DNA of 64,000 nucleotides, taken from assembly GCF_902497745.1 (NCBI RefSeq), contig NZ_CABVHJ010000025.1, positions 42,833 through 106,832 on the forward strand. Direction: 5' to 3'. This document shows positions 19,939-31,953 of the stretch, piece by piece (positions within the stretch are counted from its first letter, which is position 1; each line of letters opens with the position of its first letter). The position numbers were made by a program, and so were the translations under genes. Source of the stretch: Pseudomonas fluorescens (GTDB taxonomy: Bacteria > Pseudomonadota > Gammaproteobacteria > Pseudomonadales > Pseudomonadaceae). The notes below the pieces were generated by a model. The model did not search any database and was not told the DNA's origin. It worked only from the letters and a program-made list of their open reading frames with translations.

Positions 19939-21426
19939 ATGCCTGACTCCTCGCAACTCGTAATCGGCGCCGATCTCGCAGGCCAACAGATTGCTCAGGC
20001 CATGCGCCTGGCGAACCGCCACGGATTGGTCGCCGGCGCCACCGGTACCGGTAAAACCGTCACCTTGCAGCGTTTGGCCGAGGCGTTCAGCGACGCTGGC
20101 GTCGCGGTGTTTGCCGCTGATATCAAGGGTGATCTGTGCGGACTCGGTGCGGCCGGCAACCCGCAAGGCAAGGTTGCCGAGCGCATCGCCGGGATGCCGT
20201 GGCTCAACCACAAGCCGCAGGCTTATCCGGTGACCTTGTGGGATATCCACGGTGAGTCCGGTCATCCGCTGCGCACCACGCTGAGCGAAATGGGCCCGCT
20301 GCTGATCGGCAGCCTGCTGGAGCTGACCGACAGTCAGCAGTCGGCGCTCTACGCAGCCTTTAAGGTCGCCGATCGCGAAGGTCTGTTGCTGCTGGATCTG
20401 AAAGATCTGAAGGCGCTGCTCAATCACCTCAAGGACAACCCGCAACTGTTGGGCGAAGACGCGGCGTTGATGACCACCGGTTCCAGTCAGGCGCTGTTGC
20501 GCCGCCTGGCGATTCTTGAGCAGCAGGGCGCCGAAGCCTTGTTTGGCGAACCGGCACTGCAACTCGAAGACATTCTGCAGCCGACCGCCGATGGCCGTGG
20601 GCGCATTCACTTGCTCGACGCCAGCCGTCTGGTGCACGAGGCGCCGAAGGTCTACGCGACGTTCCTGTTGTGGCTGCTGGCGGAGCTGTTCGAGCAGTTG
20701 CCGGAGCGCGGCGATGCCGATAAACCGCTGCTGGCGCTGTTTTTCGATGAGGCGCATTTGCTCTTTGGTGATACGCCCAAGGCTCTGCAGGAGCGGCTGG
20801 AACAAGTGGTGCGCTTGATTCGTTCCAAAGGTGTGGGCGTGTATTTCGTCACGCAGTCACCGGCGGACTTGCCGGATGACGTGCTGGCGCAACTGGGCCT
20901 GCGCATCCAGCATGGCTTGCGCGCCTTTACCGCCAAAGAGCAGAAATCCCTGCGCGCGGTGGCGGACGGCTTCCGGCCGAATCCGGCGTTTGACAGTTTG
21001 TCGGTGCTGACCGAGCTGGGGATTGGCGAAGCACTGGTCGGCACGCTGACGGAAAAAGGCACGCCGGAAATGGTCCAGCGCGTACTCGTGGCACCGCCGC
21101 AATCGCGGATCGGGCCGTTGACCGAGACCGAGCGCACGCTGTTGATTGCGGGTTCGCCGTTCAAGGGGCGCTATGACAAGCCGGTTGATCGGGAGTCGGC
21201 GTACGAAATTCTCATGGGCCGTAAAGGCCTGGCGCCTGAGGCCGAGGCACCCGCCGGCAAGCCAGCGGTTGAAGAGCCAAGCCTTGCCGACAGGGCAGGG
21301 GAGTTTCTCGGGACGGCAGCCGGGCAGGCACTGAAGTCAGCCATGCGCCAGGCTGCCAACAATCTCGGCAAACAACTGGTGCGCGGCCTGATGGGCTCTT
21401 TATTAGGCGGCAGCAAACGCCGCTAA
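19939..21426 (+). CDS. HerA-like helicase / DUF853 ATPase
   Basis: The 495-residue P-loop ATPase has Walker A GATGTGKT, Walker B LLALFFDEAHLLF and an arginine-rich LIRSKGVGVYFVTQSPADLPDDVLAQLGLRIQHGLRAF segment typical of the HerA/FtsK-like DUF853 family. The family is related to DNA-pumping ATPases, but its bacterial role is poorly known. ATG at 19939 follows GGTGA; an earlier in-frame TTG adds only four residues. A REP-type hairpin follows the stop. Confidence 0.9.
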   Translation: MPDSSQLVIGADLAGQQIAQAMRLANRHGLVAGATGTGKTVTLQRLAEAFSDAGVAVFAADIKGDLCGLGAAGNPQGKVAERIAGMPWLNHKPQAYPVTLWDIHGESGHPLRTTLSEMGPLLIGSLLELTDSQQSALYAAFKVADREGLLLLDLKDLKALLNHLKDNPQLLGEDAALMTTGSSQALLRRLAILEQQGAEALFGEPALQLEDILQPTADGRGRIHLLDASRLVHEAPKVYATFLLWLLAELFEQLPERGDADKPLLALFFDEAHLLFGDTPKALQERLEQVVRLIRSKGVGVYFVTQSPADLPDDVLAQLGLRIQHGLRAFTAKEQKSLRAVADGFRPNPAFDSLSVLTELGIGEALVGTLTEKGTPEMVQRVLVAPPQSRIGPLTETERTLLIAGSPFKGRYDKPVDRESAYEILMGRKGLAPEAEAPAGKPAVEEPSLADRAGEFLGTAAGQALKSAMRQAANNLGKQLVRGLMGSLLGGSKRR

Positions 21427-21430
21427 AAGC

Positions 21431-21506
21431 AAAGATCGCAGCCTGCGGCAGCTCCTACAGGAGAATTGCGTTTCATCTGTAGGAGCTGCCGCAGGCTGCG
21501 ATCTTT
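21431..21506. repeat. 29-bp perfect inverted repeat (second REP class), likely terminator
   Basis: Arms at 21431-21459 and 21478-21506 are perfectly complementary over 29 bp with an 18-nt loop. The core is GCAGCCTGCGGCAGCTCC. The sequence differs from the GGGAGCGAGC REPs elsewhere in the window, and it sits between the convergent 3' ends of the HerA-like gene and dciA. Confidence 0.88.
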
Positions 21507-21516
21507 TGATTTTGCT

Positions 21517-21972
21517 TCAGGTTTTGGCCTTGGCGTGTGCCGCCAGGCGCTCCAGCGCCGCGCGCAAACCCGGATCACTGATCCCGTCCGCTGTAGCCTG
21601 AATTGTTGCCGCTGCATCCGTCGACAAGTCCATCGTGTGCCCGGTTGCCCCGCGTTGAACCGTCGGCGGCTGCACCTTGAATAGAATTCGCGTCAGACTG
21701 GCGAACTCGTCGAACATCTGCAATTGCCGCTGCAGGCGTTTTTGCTGGTAGCGCAAGCGTGTGGCCCAGTGGCCATCGGTGACAATCAGCAACAGACTGC
21801 CTTCGCGCCACGAGGCCACATGGCAGTGTTCGCGGGCGGCGGGTTGTAGTTGGCTTTCGAGCAGGCGTTGCAAATGACCCAGGCGCTGGGCGTGGCCGAG
21901 GATGGCTTTGAGCGGCTTGGCTTCGCGCAGTAGAACGGCGGGTGCTCTGGCCGTAAGAGGGCGAAATGCCAT
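21517..21972 (-). CDS. dciA: DciA replicative helicase loader (DUF721)
   Basis: The 151-residue protein has a DUF721 domain (KH-like) near residues 10-95, with HCHVASWREGSLLLIVTDGHWATRLRYQQ. DciA is the ancestral bacterial loader of DnaB helicase and is present in bacteria lacking DnaC/DnaI. In P. aeruginosa the gene (PA4405) lies beside secA, as here. The start at MAFRPLTARAP is preferred; 18 extra codons upstream are hydrophobic and non-conserved. It is transcribed divergently from secA. Confidence 0.88.
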   Translation of the reverse strand: MAFRPLTARAPAVLLREAKPLKAILGHAQRLGHLQRLLESQLQPAAREHCHVASWREGSLLLIVTDGHWATRLRYQQKRLQRQLQMFDEFASLTRILFKVQPPTVQRGATGHTMDLSTDAAATIQATADGISDPGLRAALERLAAHAKAKT

Positions 21973-22280
21973 GATCGAACACCTGAAGTAACAGAAACGC
22001 CATGGTAGCAGAAAGGCCGAAATCACTCGCCCATTGCTTTTGCCCCCGCTTTACCCATTAAATCAACGACTAACTTCTGCCTTGTATGACTTGAAGTTGA
22101 GCAAAACGCCCCTATTTTAAGTGAGCCCCGTCAAAGCGCAGTGCCAGCATCGTGGAACATCGCCACTTTCCTCACTTCCGTTTCCGGGTAGAATGCTCGT
22201 TCGCATGCGGCCATGAGGGCTGCACGGGCGACGCTCACGGGGCCGCCCTCCATCCCTTTAGTGTGGAAGATCCTGCCGAT
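21973..22280. promoter_or_regulatory. Divergent dciA/secA control region
   Basis: This 308-bp stretch has no convincing gene. TTGAAG (22091-22096) and TATTTT (22113-22118), 16 bp apart, form a candidate sigma-70 promoter for secA. That would give a leader of roughly 155 nt. The leader has an open frame in phase with secA, but it lacks conservation features, so it is not called. Confidence 0.4.
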
Positions 22281-25016
<2,736 letters not shown>

Positions 25017-25043
25017 AACCCGTTTCAACTGCTGAAATACCCG

Positions 25044-25076
25044 CGCCGCGACCGGCTCCTGCCGTCGCGGCGTTTT
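25044..25076 (+). terminator. secA terminator
   Basis: CGCCGCGAC and GTCGCGGCG form a 9-bp stem with an 11-nt loop, followed by TTTT. Confidence 0.85.
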
Positions 25077-25138
25077 GCCATTTAAACCACCGTCACTGCG
25101 CGTGGCGGTGCTGACATCATTGAGTAAGGAGCGCATTC

Positions 25139-26356
25139 ATGGCTGTTGGTCTTGGTCCTTTGCCAACGTTGCACCCGGTTGCCGGTTTTGAACTCGGTAT
25201 CGCCTCGGCCGGCATCAAGCGCCCCGGGCGCAAAGATGTTGTCGTGATGCGCTGCGCCGAAGGCTCGACCGTGGCGGGTGTGTTCACGTTGAACGCCTTT
25301 TGTGCCGCACCGGTGATCCTGGCGAAGAAACGCGTACAGAATGCGGTGCGTTACCTGCTGACCAATACTGGCAACGCCAACGCTGGCACTGGCGAGCCGG
25401 GCCTGGCCGCCGCCGAGCGCACCACCGCCAGACTGGCCGAGCTGACCGGCGTTGCTGCCGAGCAGATTCTGCCGTACTCCACCGGCGTGATCGGCGAGCC
25501 ACTGCCGGTCGAGAAGATCGAAGGCGCGCTGCAAGCCGCGCTGGACGACCTGTCGGAAAACAACTGGGAAGCCGCTGCTACCGGGATCATGACCACCGAC
25601 ACCCTGCCGAAGGGCGCCAGCCGCCAGTTCGAGCATGACGGCGTGACCATCACCGTCACCGGTATCAGCAAAGGCGCGGGCATGATCCGTCCGAACATGG
25701 CGACCATGCTGGGTTACATCGCCACTGACGCCAAAGTCTCCCGCGAAGTCCTGCACAACTTGATGCTCGACGGTGCCAACAAGTCGTTCAACCGCATCAC
25801 CATCGACGGCGACACCTCGACCAACGACTGCTGCATGCTGATCGCCACGGGCAAGGCTGCGCTGCCGGAAATCACCCGCGCCGAAGGCGAGCTCTTCGCC
25901 AAGTTGAAGCAAGCGGTGTTCGAAGTGTGCATGGACGTGGCCCAGGCCATCGTGCGTGACGGCGAAGGCGCGACCAAGTTTGTCACCGTGGAAGTGAATG
26001 GCGGCGGCAACCATCAGGAATGCCTCGACGTTGGCTACACCGTGGCGCATTCACCGCTGATCAAGACCGCGCTGTTCGCCTCCGACCCGAACTGGGGCCG
26101 CATTCTGGCTGCCGTCGGCCGTGCCGGCGTGCCGGATCTGGACGTAAGCAAGATCGACGTGTTCCTCGGTGACGTGTGCATCGCCAGCCGTGGCGCCCGT
26201 GCGGCGACCTACACTGAAGCCCAGGGTTCGGCGGTGATGCAGCAGGAAGAGATCACCATCCGCATCGAGCTGGGTCGCGGCAATTGCAGCGAAACCATCT
26301 GGACCACCGACCTGTCGCATGAATACGTGAAGATCAACGCCGAATACCGCACCTGA
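25139..26356 (+). CDS. argJ: Bifunctional glutamate N-acetyltransferase / ornithine acetyltransferase
   Basis: ArgJ makes N-acetylglutamate and recycles acetyl groups from N-acetylornithine in arginine biosynthesis. The 405-residue precursor contains the autocleavage site NMATMLGY, with Thr189 expected to become the N-terminal nucleophile of the beta chain. TTDTLPKG and NDCCMLIATG are further family motifs. ATG follows AGTAAGGAGCG. Two REP sequences follow the gene. Confidence 0.97.
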   Translation: MAVGLGPLPTLHPVAGFELGIASAGIKRPGRKDVVVMRCAEGSTVAGVFTLNAFCAAPVILAKKRVQNAVRYLLTNTGNANAGTGEPGLAAAERTTARLAELTGVAAEQILPYSTGVIGEPLPVEKIEGALQAALDDLSENNWEAAATGIMTTDTLPKGASRQFEHDGVTITVTGISKGAGMIRPNMATMLGYIATDAKVSREVLHNLMLDGANKSFNRITIDGDTSTNDCCMLIATGKAALPEITRAEGELFAKLKQAVFEVCMDVAQAIVRDGEGATKFVTVEVNGGGNHQECLDVGYTVAHSPLIKTALFASDPNWGRILAAVGRAGVPDLDVSKIDVFLGDVCIASRGARAATYTEAQGSAVMQQEEITIRIELGRGNCSETIWTTDLSHEYVKINAEYRT

Positions 26357-26363
26357 TCCAAAA

Positions 26364-26480
26364 GGTGGGAGCGGGCCGCAGGCCTCTTCGCGAGCAAGCT
26401 CGCTCCCACAGTGGTTTCGGCCGTTCACACATGTTGTGTACACCCAAGAACCTGTGGGAGCGAGCTTGCTCGCGAAAGCG
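26364..26480. repeat. REP doublet downstream of argJ
   Basis: Two oppositely oriented GGGAGCGAGC-type REP sequences (26384-26410 and 26452-26480) flank about 40 bp, with a partial third copy at the left end. They lie between argJ and the GST gene. Confidence 0.88.
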
Positions 26481-26535
26481 ATGGTTCAGACACGACAAGT
26501 TTAGAAACTTCCTCTGACGAAAAGGCGCCACACCC

Positions 26536-27168
26536 ATGTCCCTGCACCTGATCATCGGCGACAAACTGCTTTCCTCCTGGTCCCTGCGTGCTGCATTGGC
26601 ACTCGAGCTGACCGGCGCACCCTACAGCGAAGAACTGATCAAACTCGGCAAGCCCGACACCCGCGAACTGCTGCTCAAGCATTCGCCGACCGCCAAAGTC
26701 CCGCTGCTGCAAACGGCGCGCGGCACCATCGCCGATTCGCTGGCCATCGCTGAATACCTCGCCGAGACGTTTCCGTCCGAACAGCTCTGGCCGAGCGATA
26801 TTTTCGCCCGCGCCCAAGCCCGATCCGCCTGTGCACAAATGCACAGCGGCTTCTTCGCCATGCGCAATCACATGCCGTTCAACCTCAACCATGACGCGCC
26901 GCTGAACCCGGTGCCGCCAGAAGTGAAGGTCGACATCGAGCGCATGCTCGCGCTGTGGGCCGAATGCCGTGCCGCCGCGACCGAGAGCGGGCCGTACCTG
27001 TTCGGTCGGGTGAGTCTGGCCGACGCCTTCTTCGCACCGATTGCCGTGCGTCTGCGCACTTACCAAGTGCAGCTGCCGGCCGCCGACCAAGCCTATGTTG
27101 AAACCGTCTACCAATGGCCCGCCTTCAAAGCGTGGCAAAAGGCTGGACTGGAGGAGTTGATTCCGTGA
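26536..27168 (+). CDS. Glutathione S-transferase
   Basis: The 210-residue protein has an N-terminal thioredoxin-like domain (LHLIIGDKLLSSWSLRAALALELTG, with the catalytic-type Ser in SSWS; KVPLLQ; IADSLAIAEYL) and a C-terminal helical domain. It resembles the maleylacetoacetate-isomerase-like or zeta-like GSTs; the substrate is unknown. The stop overlaps the GTG of the Nudix gene (GTGA), so the two are co-translated. Confidence 0.92.
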   Translation: MSLHLIIGDKLLSSWSLRAALALELTGAPYSEELIKLGKPDTRELLLKHSPTAKVPLLQTARGTIADSLAIAEYLAETFPSEQLWPSDIFARAQARSACAQMHSGFFAMRNHMPFNLNHDAPLNPVPPEVKVDIERMLALWAECRAAATESGPYLFGRVSLADAFFAPIAVRLRTYQVQLPAADQAYVETVYQWPAFKAWQKAGLEELIP

Positions 27169-28112
27169 AACGCGTACACGTCGCCGCTGCCGTCATCCGT
27201 GACGACAGCGGCAAGATCCTCATCGCCCGCCGCGCCGACACCCAGCATCAAGGCGGCTTGTGGGAGTTTCCCGGCGGCAAGGTCGAGGCCGACGAGTCGG
27301 TCGAAAGCGCGCTGTCTCGTGAGTTGCACGAAGAGCTGGGCATCGTCGTTGGCGCTGCACGGCCGTTGATCAAAGTCCGTCACGACTATCCGGACAAGCA
27401 GGTGTTGCTGGATGTCTGGGAAGTCTCGGCATTCACCGGCGAGCCGCACGGTGCCGAAGGCCAGCCATTGGCCTGGGTGACTGCGAAGGAATTGGCGAAC
27501 TACGAGTTCCCGGCCGCCAACCAGCCGATCCTTGCGGCGGCGCGTTTGCCGGCGGAGTACCTGATTACCCCTGAGGATCTGGAAACCCCGGCTCTGCTGC
27601 GCGGTATCCAGAAGGCGATTGCCGGTGGGATCAAATTGATCCAGCTGCGCGCGCCGAACGGCTATGACCCCAAGTATCGCGATCTGGCTGTCGATGCCGC
27701 TGGTCTTTGCGCGGGCAAGGCGCAACTGATGATCAAGGGGCCGTTCGAATGGCTCGGCGATTTCCCGTCTGCCGGTTGGCACATCACCTCTGCACAGTTG
27801 CGTAAGTACGCGGCGGCGGGGCGGCCGTTGCCGGCGGAGCGCTGGTTGGCGGCGTCGTGCCACAACGCTGAAGAGTTGGCGCTGGCAGAGCAGATGGGTG
27901 TGGATTTCGTCACGCTGTCGCCAGTGCAGCCGACCCTGACCCACCCGGATGCGCAGCCGCTGGGCTGGGAGCAGGCTGAGGCGTTGATCGAAGGCTTTAG
28001 TAAGCCGGTTTTTCTGTTGGGTGGGGTTGGCCCGGCGGAGCGCGAAAAAGCCTGGGGCCACGGCGCTCAAGGTGTGGCGGGGATTCGCGCGTTCTGGCCT
28101 GATTCTCTGTAA
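27165..28112 (+). CDS. Nudix hydrolase fused to a ThiE-like TIM barrel
   Basis: The 315-residue fusion has a MutT-like N-terminal domain (1-130) with a complete Nudix box (GGKVEADESVESALSRELHE, then ELG), and a C-terminal domain (about 135-312) resembling thiamine-phosphate synthase. The family is annotated as Nudix/thiamine-monophosphate-synthase fusion. The MutT half probably removes 8-oxo-dGTP; the ThiE half may be non-catalytic or act on damaged thiamine compounds. GTG at 27165 follows GGAGGAG and overlaps the GST stop. Confidence 0.92.
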   Translation: MKRVHVAAAVIRDDSGKILIARRADTQHQGGLWEFPGGKVEADESVESALSRELHEELGIVVGAARPLIKVRHDYPDKQVLLDVWEVSAFTGEPHGAEGQPLAWVTAKELANYEFPAANQPILAAARLPAEYLITPEDLETPALLRGIQKAIAGGIKLIQLRAPNGYDPKYRDLAVDAAGLCAGKAQLMIKGPFEWLGDFPSAGWHITSAQLRKYAAAGRPLPAERWLAASCHNAEELALAEQMGVDFVTLSPVQPTLTHPDAQPLGWEQAEALIEGFSKPVFLLGGVGPAEREKAWGHGAQGVAGIRAFWPDSL

Positions 28113-28122
28113 AGGCTGCTGG

Positions 28123-28213
28123 CCTCTTCGCGAGCAGGCTCGCTCCCACATTTGACTGCATTCCAACTGGATGAACCCAATCAACTGTGGGAGCGAGCCT
28201 GCTCGCGAAGGCG
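28123..28213. repeat. REP doublet between convergent genes
   Basis: Two inverted GGGAGCGAGCCTGCTCGCGA copies with about 40 bp between them separate the Nudix fusion and the cobalamin adenosyltransferase 3' ends. Confidence 0.9.
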
Positions 28214-28225
28214 ACCTTTCATGCG

Positions 28226-28810
28226 CTAGATTTCTGCAGGTTTTACCGCCGGTTGCCAAAGAATCTCCGCAATCCCCTGCCGCCGCGCAATCAACCGCGC
28301 CGCGACAAACAACAAATCCGACAACCGATTGATATACGCCAGCCCAACCCCGGCCAACGGTTCCAGCGCATTCAAATGCTGACAACGCCGCTCGGCACTC
28401 CTGGCCAGACTCCGGCACACATGCGCCTGCGCAATCAGCATCGAGCCGCCCGGCAGAATGAAATTCTCCAGCGGCCCCAACTCCTCGTTCCACACATCGA
28501 TTGCCGCTTCCAGCCGCTCGATCTCCGCCGCATTCAACGCCTGATACTCCGGCATTGCCAGCTCGCCACCCAGATCGAACAAGCGATGCTGACAAGGCGC
28601 CAACACTTCGATCAATTCATTCAGTCCCGGATACGTCTCGCGCTCGGCCATCAACCCGGCCAGTAACACGCCGACCTGACTGTTCAGCGTATCGACTTCG
28701 CCAATCGCCTCGATGCGCGGATGATCCTTGGGCACACGGCGGCCATCGCCCAGGCCGGTTTCGCCTTTGTCACCGGTGCGGGTGTAGATTTTCGACAGGC
28801 GAAAGCCCAT
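28226..28810 (-). CDS. PduO-type cob(I)yrinic acid a,c-diamide adenosyltransferase
   Basis: This 194-residue ATR transfers adenosyl from ATP to cob(I)alamin. Family motifs are present: the N-terminal ATP loop YTRTGDKGETGLGDG, NFILPGGS, and HVCRSLARSAERR followed by YINRLSDLLFVAAR. Length fits PduO-type enzymes. It starts 3 bp downstream of the stop of the sensor kinase gene and is probably cotranscribed with it. ATG at 28810 is preceded by GAGGTAACCC. Confidence 0.95.
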   Translation of the reverse strand: MGFRLSKIYTRTGDKGETGLGDGRRVPKDHPRIEAIGEVDTLNSQVGVLLAGLMAERETYPGLNELIEVLAPCQHRLFDLGGELAMPEYQALNAAEIERLEAAIDVWNEELGPLENFILPGGSMLIAQAHVCRSLARSAERRCQHLNALEPLAGVGLAYINRLSDLLFVAARLIARRQGIAEILWQPAVKPAEI

Positions 28811-28813
28811 GGG

Positions 28814-30850
28814 TTACCTCGATAATTGATTGGTTTCGGCAGCGATGGGCAGCGGTTGCGTCAGCGGCAGGCGCAGGGTGAAACACGTGCCCTGGCCCGG
28901 TGCTGACTGCACCTCCATCTGCCCTTTGTGATTGTTGGTAATGATGAAATACGACACCGACAAGCCCAGCCCGGTGCCCTGACCGATTTCCTTGGTGGTG
29001 AAGAACGGCTCGAAGGTGCGTTTGCGCACGTTCTCGCTCATGCCGATGCCGTTGTCTTCGACCTGGATTTCAGCCCATGGCGGATTGAGCTTGGTGCGCA
29101 GGATGATTCGCCCCGGCTCGCTATCGTCTTCACGCTGGTGAATGGCTTGCGCGGCATTTTTCAACAGGTTGAGCAGCACTTGCTCGAGTTCGTTGGCGGT
29201 GCCCGGCACCGGGCCGAGCGCCGGGTCGAACTGACGGATGATCGCCTGGCCCTTGAAGTCGAAGCCGATGGCCAGGTCGAAGTCGTTGCCAGCGATTTCC
29301 ACGGCTTGATCGATCAGCGCCGGCAGATCGCACGGCGCCATTTGTCGGGTGCTGCGACGGCTGAAGCTGAGCATGTGCGTGACGATTTTCGCTGCCCGAG
29401 CGCCGGCCTGTTGAATGCCATCGAGCAATTGCGGCACTTCGCGGCCCTGCAGGTAGCTATTCACCGTGTCCAGCTCGATGCCCAGTTGTTCGGCGGTTTC
29501 GAGGTTCTTCGGCAGATCGGCGGACAGGCGTCGCCGGATGTTTTGCACGTTATGCAGGATCGCGCCCAGCGGGTTGTTGATCTCGTGGGCCATGCCAGCG
29601 GCGAGACCGCCGACCGAGAGCATTTTCTCTGACTGCACCATCATTTCTTCCAGCGACAGACGCTGGGTGATGTCGTCGATGCGGATCACCACGCCACGCC
29701 CGGCACCGCCCATCAATGGATAGAACGTCAGCGCGTAATGCTTGGGTTCTTCATCCTTGAACCACGTTACCCGCTCGATTTTCGCTACGGTGTGTTGTTC
29801 GACGGTCTGCTTGAGTTGCGGCAGAAACGGCTTGAGCGGTTCGAAGGCGAGAAAGATCGGCTGGTTCAGCGCTTCGTCCAGACGTGTGCCGGAAAGGGCG
29901 CTGGCCTCCTGATTCCATTGGGTGACGTAAAGTTGCTCGTCGAGGGCGATCAGCGCCGAGGGCATCGAGTCGATGATGCTGTTGAGGTAGTTCTGGAAAC
30001 CGGTGAGCTTCTTCTCGATCTTGCTGCGCACCTGGACTTCGAGTTCCAGTTTGCGGTTGGTGTGGCGGGTTTCTTCGGCCAGCCCCTGGGCCTGATCGTA
30101 GGCGGCTTGCGAGTCATCGCGGGCGCGCTTGAGTTGCTGCTCGCGGGCTTCGATGCGCGACAGCATGGTATTGAACGCCTCGGCGAGACTGCCGATTTCG
30201 TCATGGTTGCCGCGTGAGGCGCGCAGGGCGTAGTTCTCTTCCCGAGTGACTTGACGCGAGAGCTCTTCCAACTGATGAATCGGCCGGGTAATCAGACGTT
30301 TGATCTGCCGGGCAATCACCAGCCACAGCAACACACTGAAAATCAGAATGCCGAGGCTGGCGGTCAGCGTGCCGGTGTAGAAGGCCATCGGCAGTTCGCT
30401 GCTGGCCACCAGCAACAAGTGGCCCGGTGCGGTGCCGGGGCGGGGCAGGGTGATCAACTGGTTGCTGCGAAACTCGGTCAGTTGCCACGCTTCGACATGC
30501 CGATAGCGTTCCGGCAGGTTGAGTTTGTCGCCGCGCTGGACTTGCGCAAGGCGTTCGCCCTTGCCGTCATACAGCGCGGCAGCGCGCAGTGGCGAGTAGC
30601 TGTCGAGTTCCTTGAGCAGGCGTTCGGCGCTCTGCGGCGATTGCAGGGCTTCGCTGACCAGACTGGGGTTGGCAATCAATCGGCCGATGGTCTGCAAGGC
30701 CTGCGGCGCCATGCTTTCCTGGGAGATGTAATAGGCGGCGCTGATAAAGGTCAGGTTGGCGACCAGCAGAACAGTGGTCAACAGCACCAGCAGGGCGGCC
30801 AGCAGTTTCTGGCCGACCGGCAGGTTTTCGAGACGCTGGCGCAATGGCAT
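28814..30850 (-). CDS. Membrane sensor histidine kinase with HAMP and PAS domains
   Basis: The 678-residue kinase has TM1 at about 16-38, a periplasmic domain (about 39-158), TM2 at about 160-181, HAMP (to about 235), a coiled coil, PAS (about 288-395), HisKA with phospho-acceptor H422 in AHEINNPLG, and a HATPase domain with DNGIGM and GQGTGLGLS. No response regulator is adjacent, so the partner is unknown. By position (next to panE) it corresponds to P. aeruginosa PA4398. The signal is not known. Confidence 0.93.
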   Translation of the reverse strand: MPLRQRLENLPVGQKLLAALLVLLTTVLLVANLTFISAAYYISQESMAPQALQTIGRLIANPSLVSEALQSPQSAERLLKELDSYSPLRAAALYDGKGERLAQVQRGDKLNLPERYRHVEAWQLTEFRSNQLITLPRPGTAPGHLLLVASSELPMAFYTGTLTASLGILIFSVLLWLVIARQIKRLITRPIHQLEELSRQVTREENYALRASRGNHDEIGSLAEAFNTMLSRIEAREQQLKRARDDSQAAYDQAQGLAEETRHTNRKLELEVQVRSKIEKKLTGFQNYLNSIIDSMPSALIALDEQLYVTQWNQEASALSGTRLDEALNQPIFLAFEPLKPFLPQLKQTVEQHTVAKIERVTWFKDEEPKHYALTFYPLMGGAGRGVVIRIDDITQRLSLEEMMVQSEKMLSVGGLAAGMAHEINNPLGAILHNVQNIRRRLSADLPKNLETAEQLGIELDTVNSYLQGREVPQLLDGIQQAGARAAKIVTHMLSFSRRSTRQMAPCDLPALIDQAVEIAGNDFDLAIGFDFKGQAIIRQFDPALGPVPGTANELEQVLLNLLKNAAQAIHQREDDSEPGRIILRTKLNPPWAEIQVEDNGIGMSENVRKRTFEPFFTTKEIGQGTGLGLSVSYFIITNNHKGQMEVQSAPGQGTCFTLRLPLTQPLPIAAETNQLSR

Positions 30851-30895
30851 CAGGTTTATCGCAGCAAAGGAACAAGTGGCCAGCGTAGCCGCTGC

Positions 30896-31813
30896 TCAGT
30901 CGCTGGGCAATCCACGGCTGTGCAGATGCGCGATCAGCCGCTGCTGCAATTGATTGAGGTGCGGCAGGTTCAACTGGTGGCGGGCGGCGACTTTGCAGGC
31001 GTGGCCCAATAGATAGCTGATTTCGGTGCGGCGCTGGTTGGCGACGTCCTGAAACATCGATGAGTAATTGGCGGCGGTGGCGTGGATGACCCTCTCGACT
31101 TCCTGTTGCAGATTGTCGGCGGCGGCCGGCTGGCCGCAACGCTCCAGCAACTCAGCGAGTTCGGCGCACAGGGTGGCGACTTCGCAATGGTGTTCCTGCA
31201 AACCACCGTTGTGGCAATTGTGCAGCACGGTCAACGGATTGATCGCACAGTTGAGTGCCAGTTTGCGCCACAAGCGCGTGAGGATGTCGGTGCTCCATTC
31301 GTGGGGGATTTTCGCGGCGTCGAGATCGTCCAGCCAGATCGGTGCGACCGGATGGCCGGCGTCGCCCAGCCAAGTAAAGCCGTGGCCGGCAAACACTACG
31401 CGCCAGTCGCCATCACGAAAGGCACCCTCGGTGCTTGAAGCGCTGATGCAGCGTGCCAGTGGCACACGGTTGGCGACGGCGTCCTGACTGCCGAGGCCGT
31501 TTTGCAGAAGGATCAGTTCGGCGTCCGCTGTCAGTCGTGGGGCGAGGCGGGCGACGGCGCTTTCGGCGTCGTAGGCCTTGCACGCGACCAGCAAGCGGCG
31601 GATTGGCTCGGGATTGTCGGGTGTTTCGCCGGGAACCGCATAGCTGCTCGCCACACCTTGCTCCACCAGCGTCAAGCCGCCCGCGGCCTTATAGCTTTGC
31701 AAGCGTTCGGCATCACGCACGATCAGTCTGACCGGCAGGCCGGCGCGAGCCAGACGTGTGGCCCACAGTGTGCCGAGACTGCCAGCGCCGAGAATATGCC
31801 AGGGGATGGCCAT
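30896..31813 (-). CDS. panE: 2-dehydropantoate 2-reductase
   Basis: PanE reduces ketopantoate to pantoate with NADPH in pantothenate/CoA synthesis. The 305-residue protein opens with the Rossmann motif WHILGAGSLGTLWATRLARAG. It has the conserved KLALNCAINPLTVL segment with the catalytic-type Lys and Asn, and the VANQRRTEISYLLGH region. The start MAIPWHI is chosen by alignment with the family; its Shine-Dalgarno is weak. It is the gene upstream of the sensor kinase on the same strand. Confidence 0.93.
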   Translation of the reverse strand: MAIPWHILGAGSLGTLWATRLARAGLPVRLIVRDAERLQSYKAAGGLTLVEQGVASSYAVPGETPDNPEPIRRLLVACKAYDAESAVARLAPRLTADAELILLQNGLGSQDAVANRVPLARCISASSTEGAFRDGDWRVVFAGHGFTWLGDAGHPVAPIWLDDLDAAKIPHEWSTDILTRLWRKLALNCAINPLTVLHNCHNGGLQEHHCEVATLCAELAELLERCGQPAAADNLQQEVERVIHATAANYSSMFQDVANQRRTEISYLLGHACKVAARHQLNLPHLNQLQQRLIAHLHSRGLPSD

Positions 31814-31876
31814 CAGTTTTTTGCTCGATTGCGTACAGGCATGTGCGGCTCGCCGTATCGGTGGGAAAAGACCCGT

Positions 31877-31882
31877 TATAAT
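31877..31882 (+). promoter_or_regulatory. Candidate -10 element for yajQ
   Basis: A perfect TATAAT lies 72 bp before the yajQ ATG. No good TTGACA is seen 16-18 bp upstream, so the promoter call is tentative. Confidence 0.45.
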
Positions 31883-31953
31883 GAGCCCGATTTTAACCGC
31901 AAGCCAAGCGCGCTCCATCCACATCGAGCGCGCCTTTTTATTGGAGAGATTAC

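Noticed and set aside
22152..22280. SecM-like leader peptide before secA
   Set aside because: The upstream frame is in phase with secA, has no signal sequence, stop or arrest-like motif, and no independent start signal.
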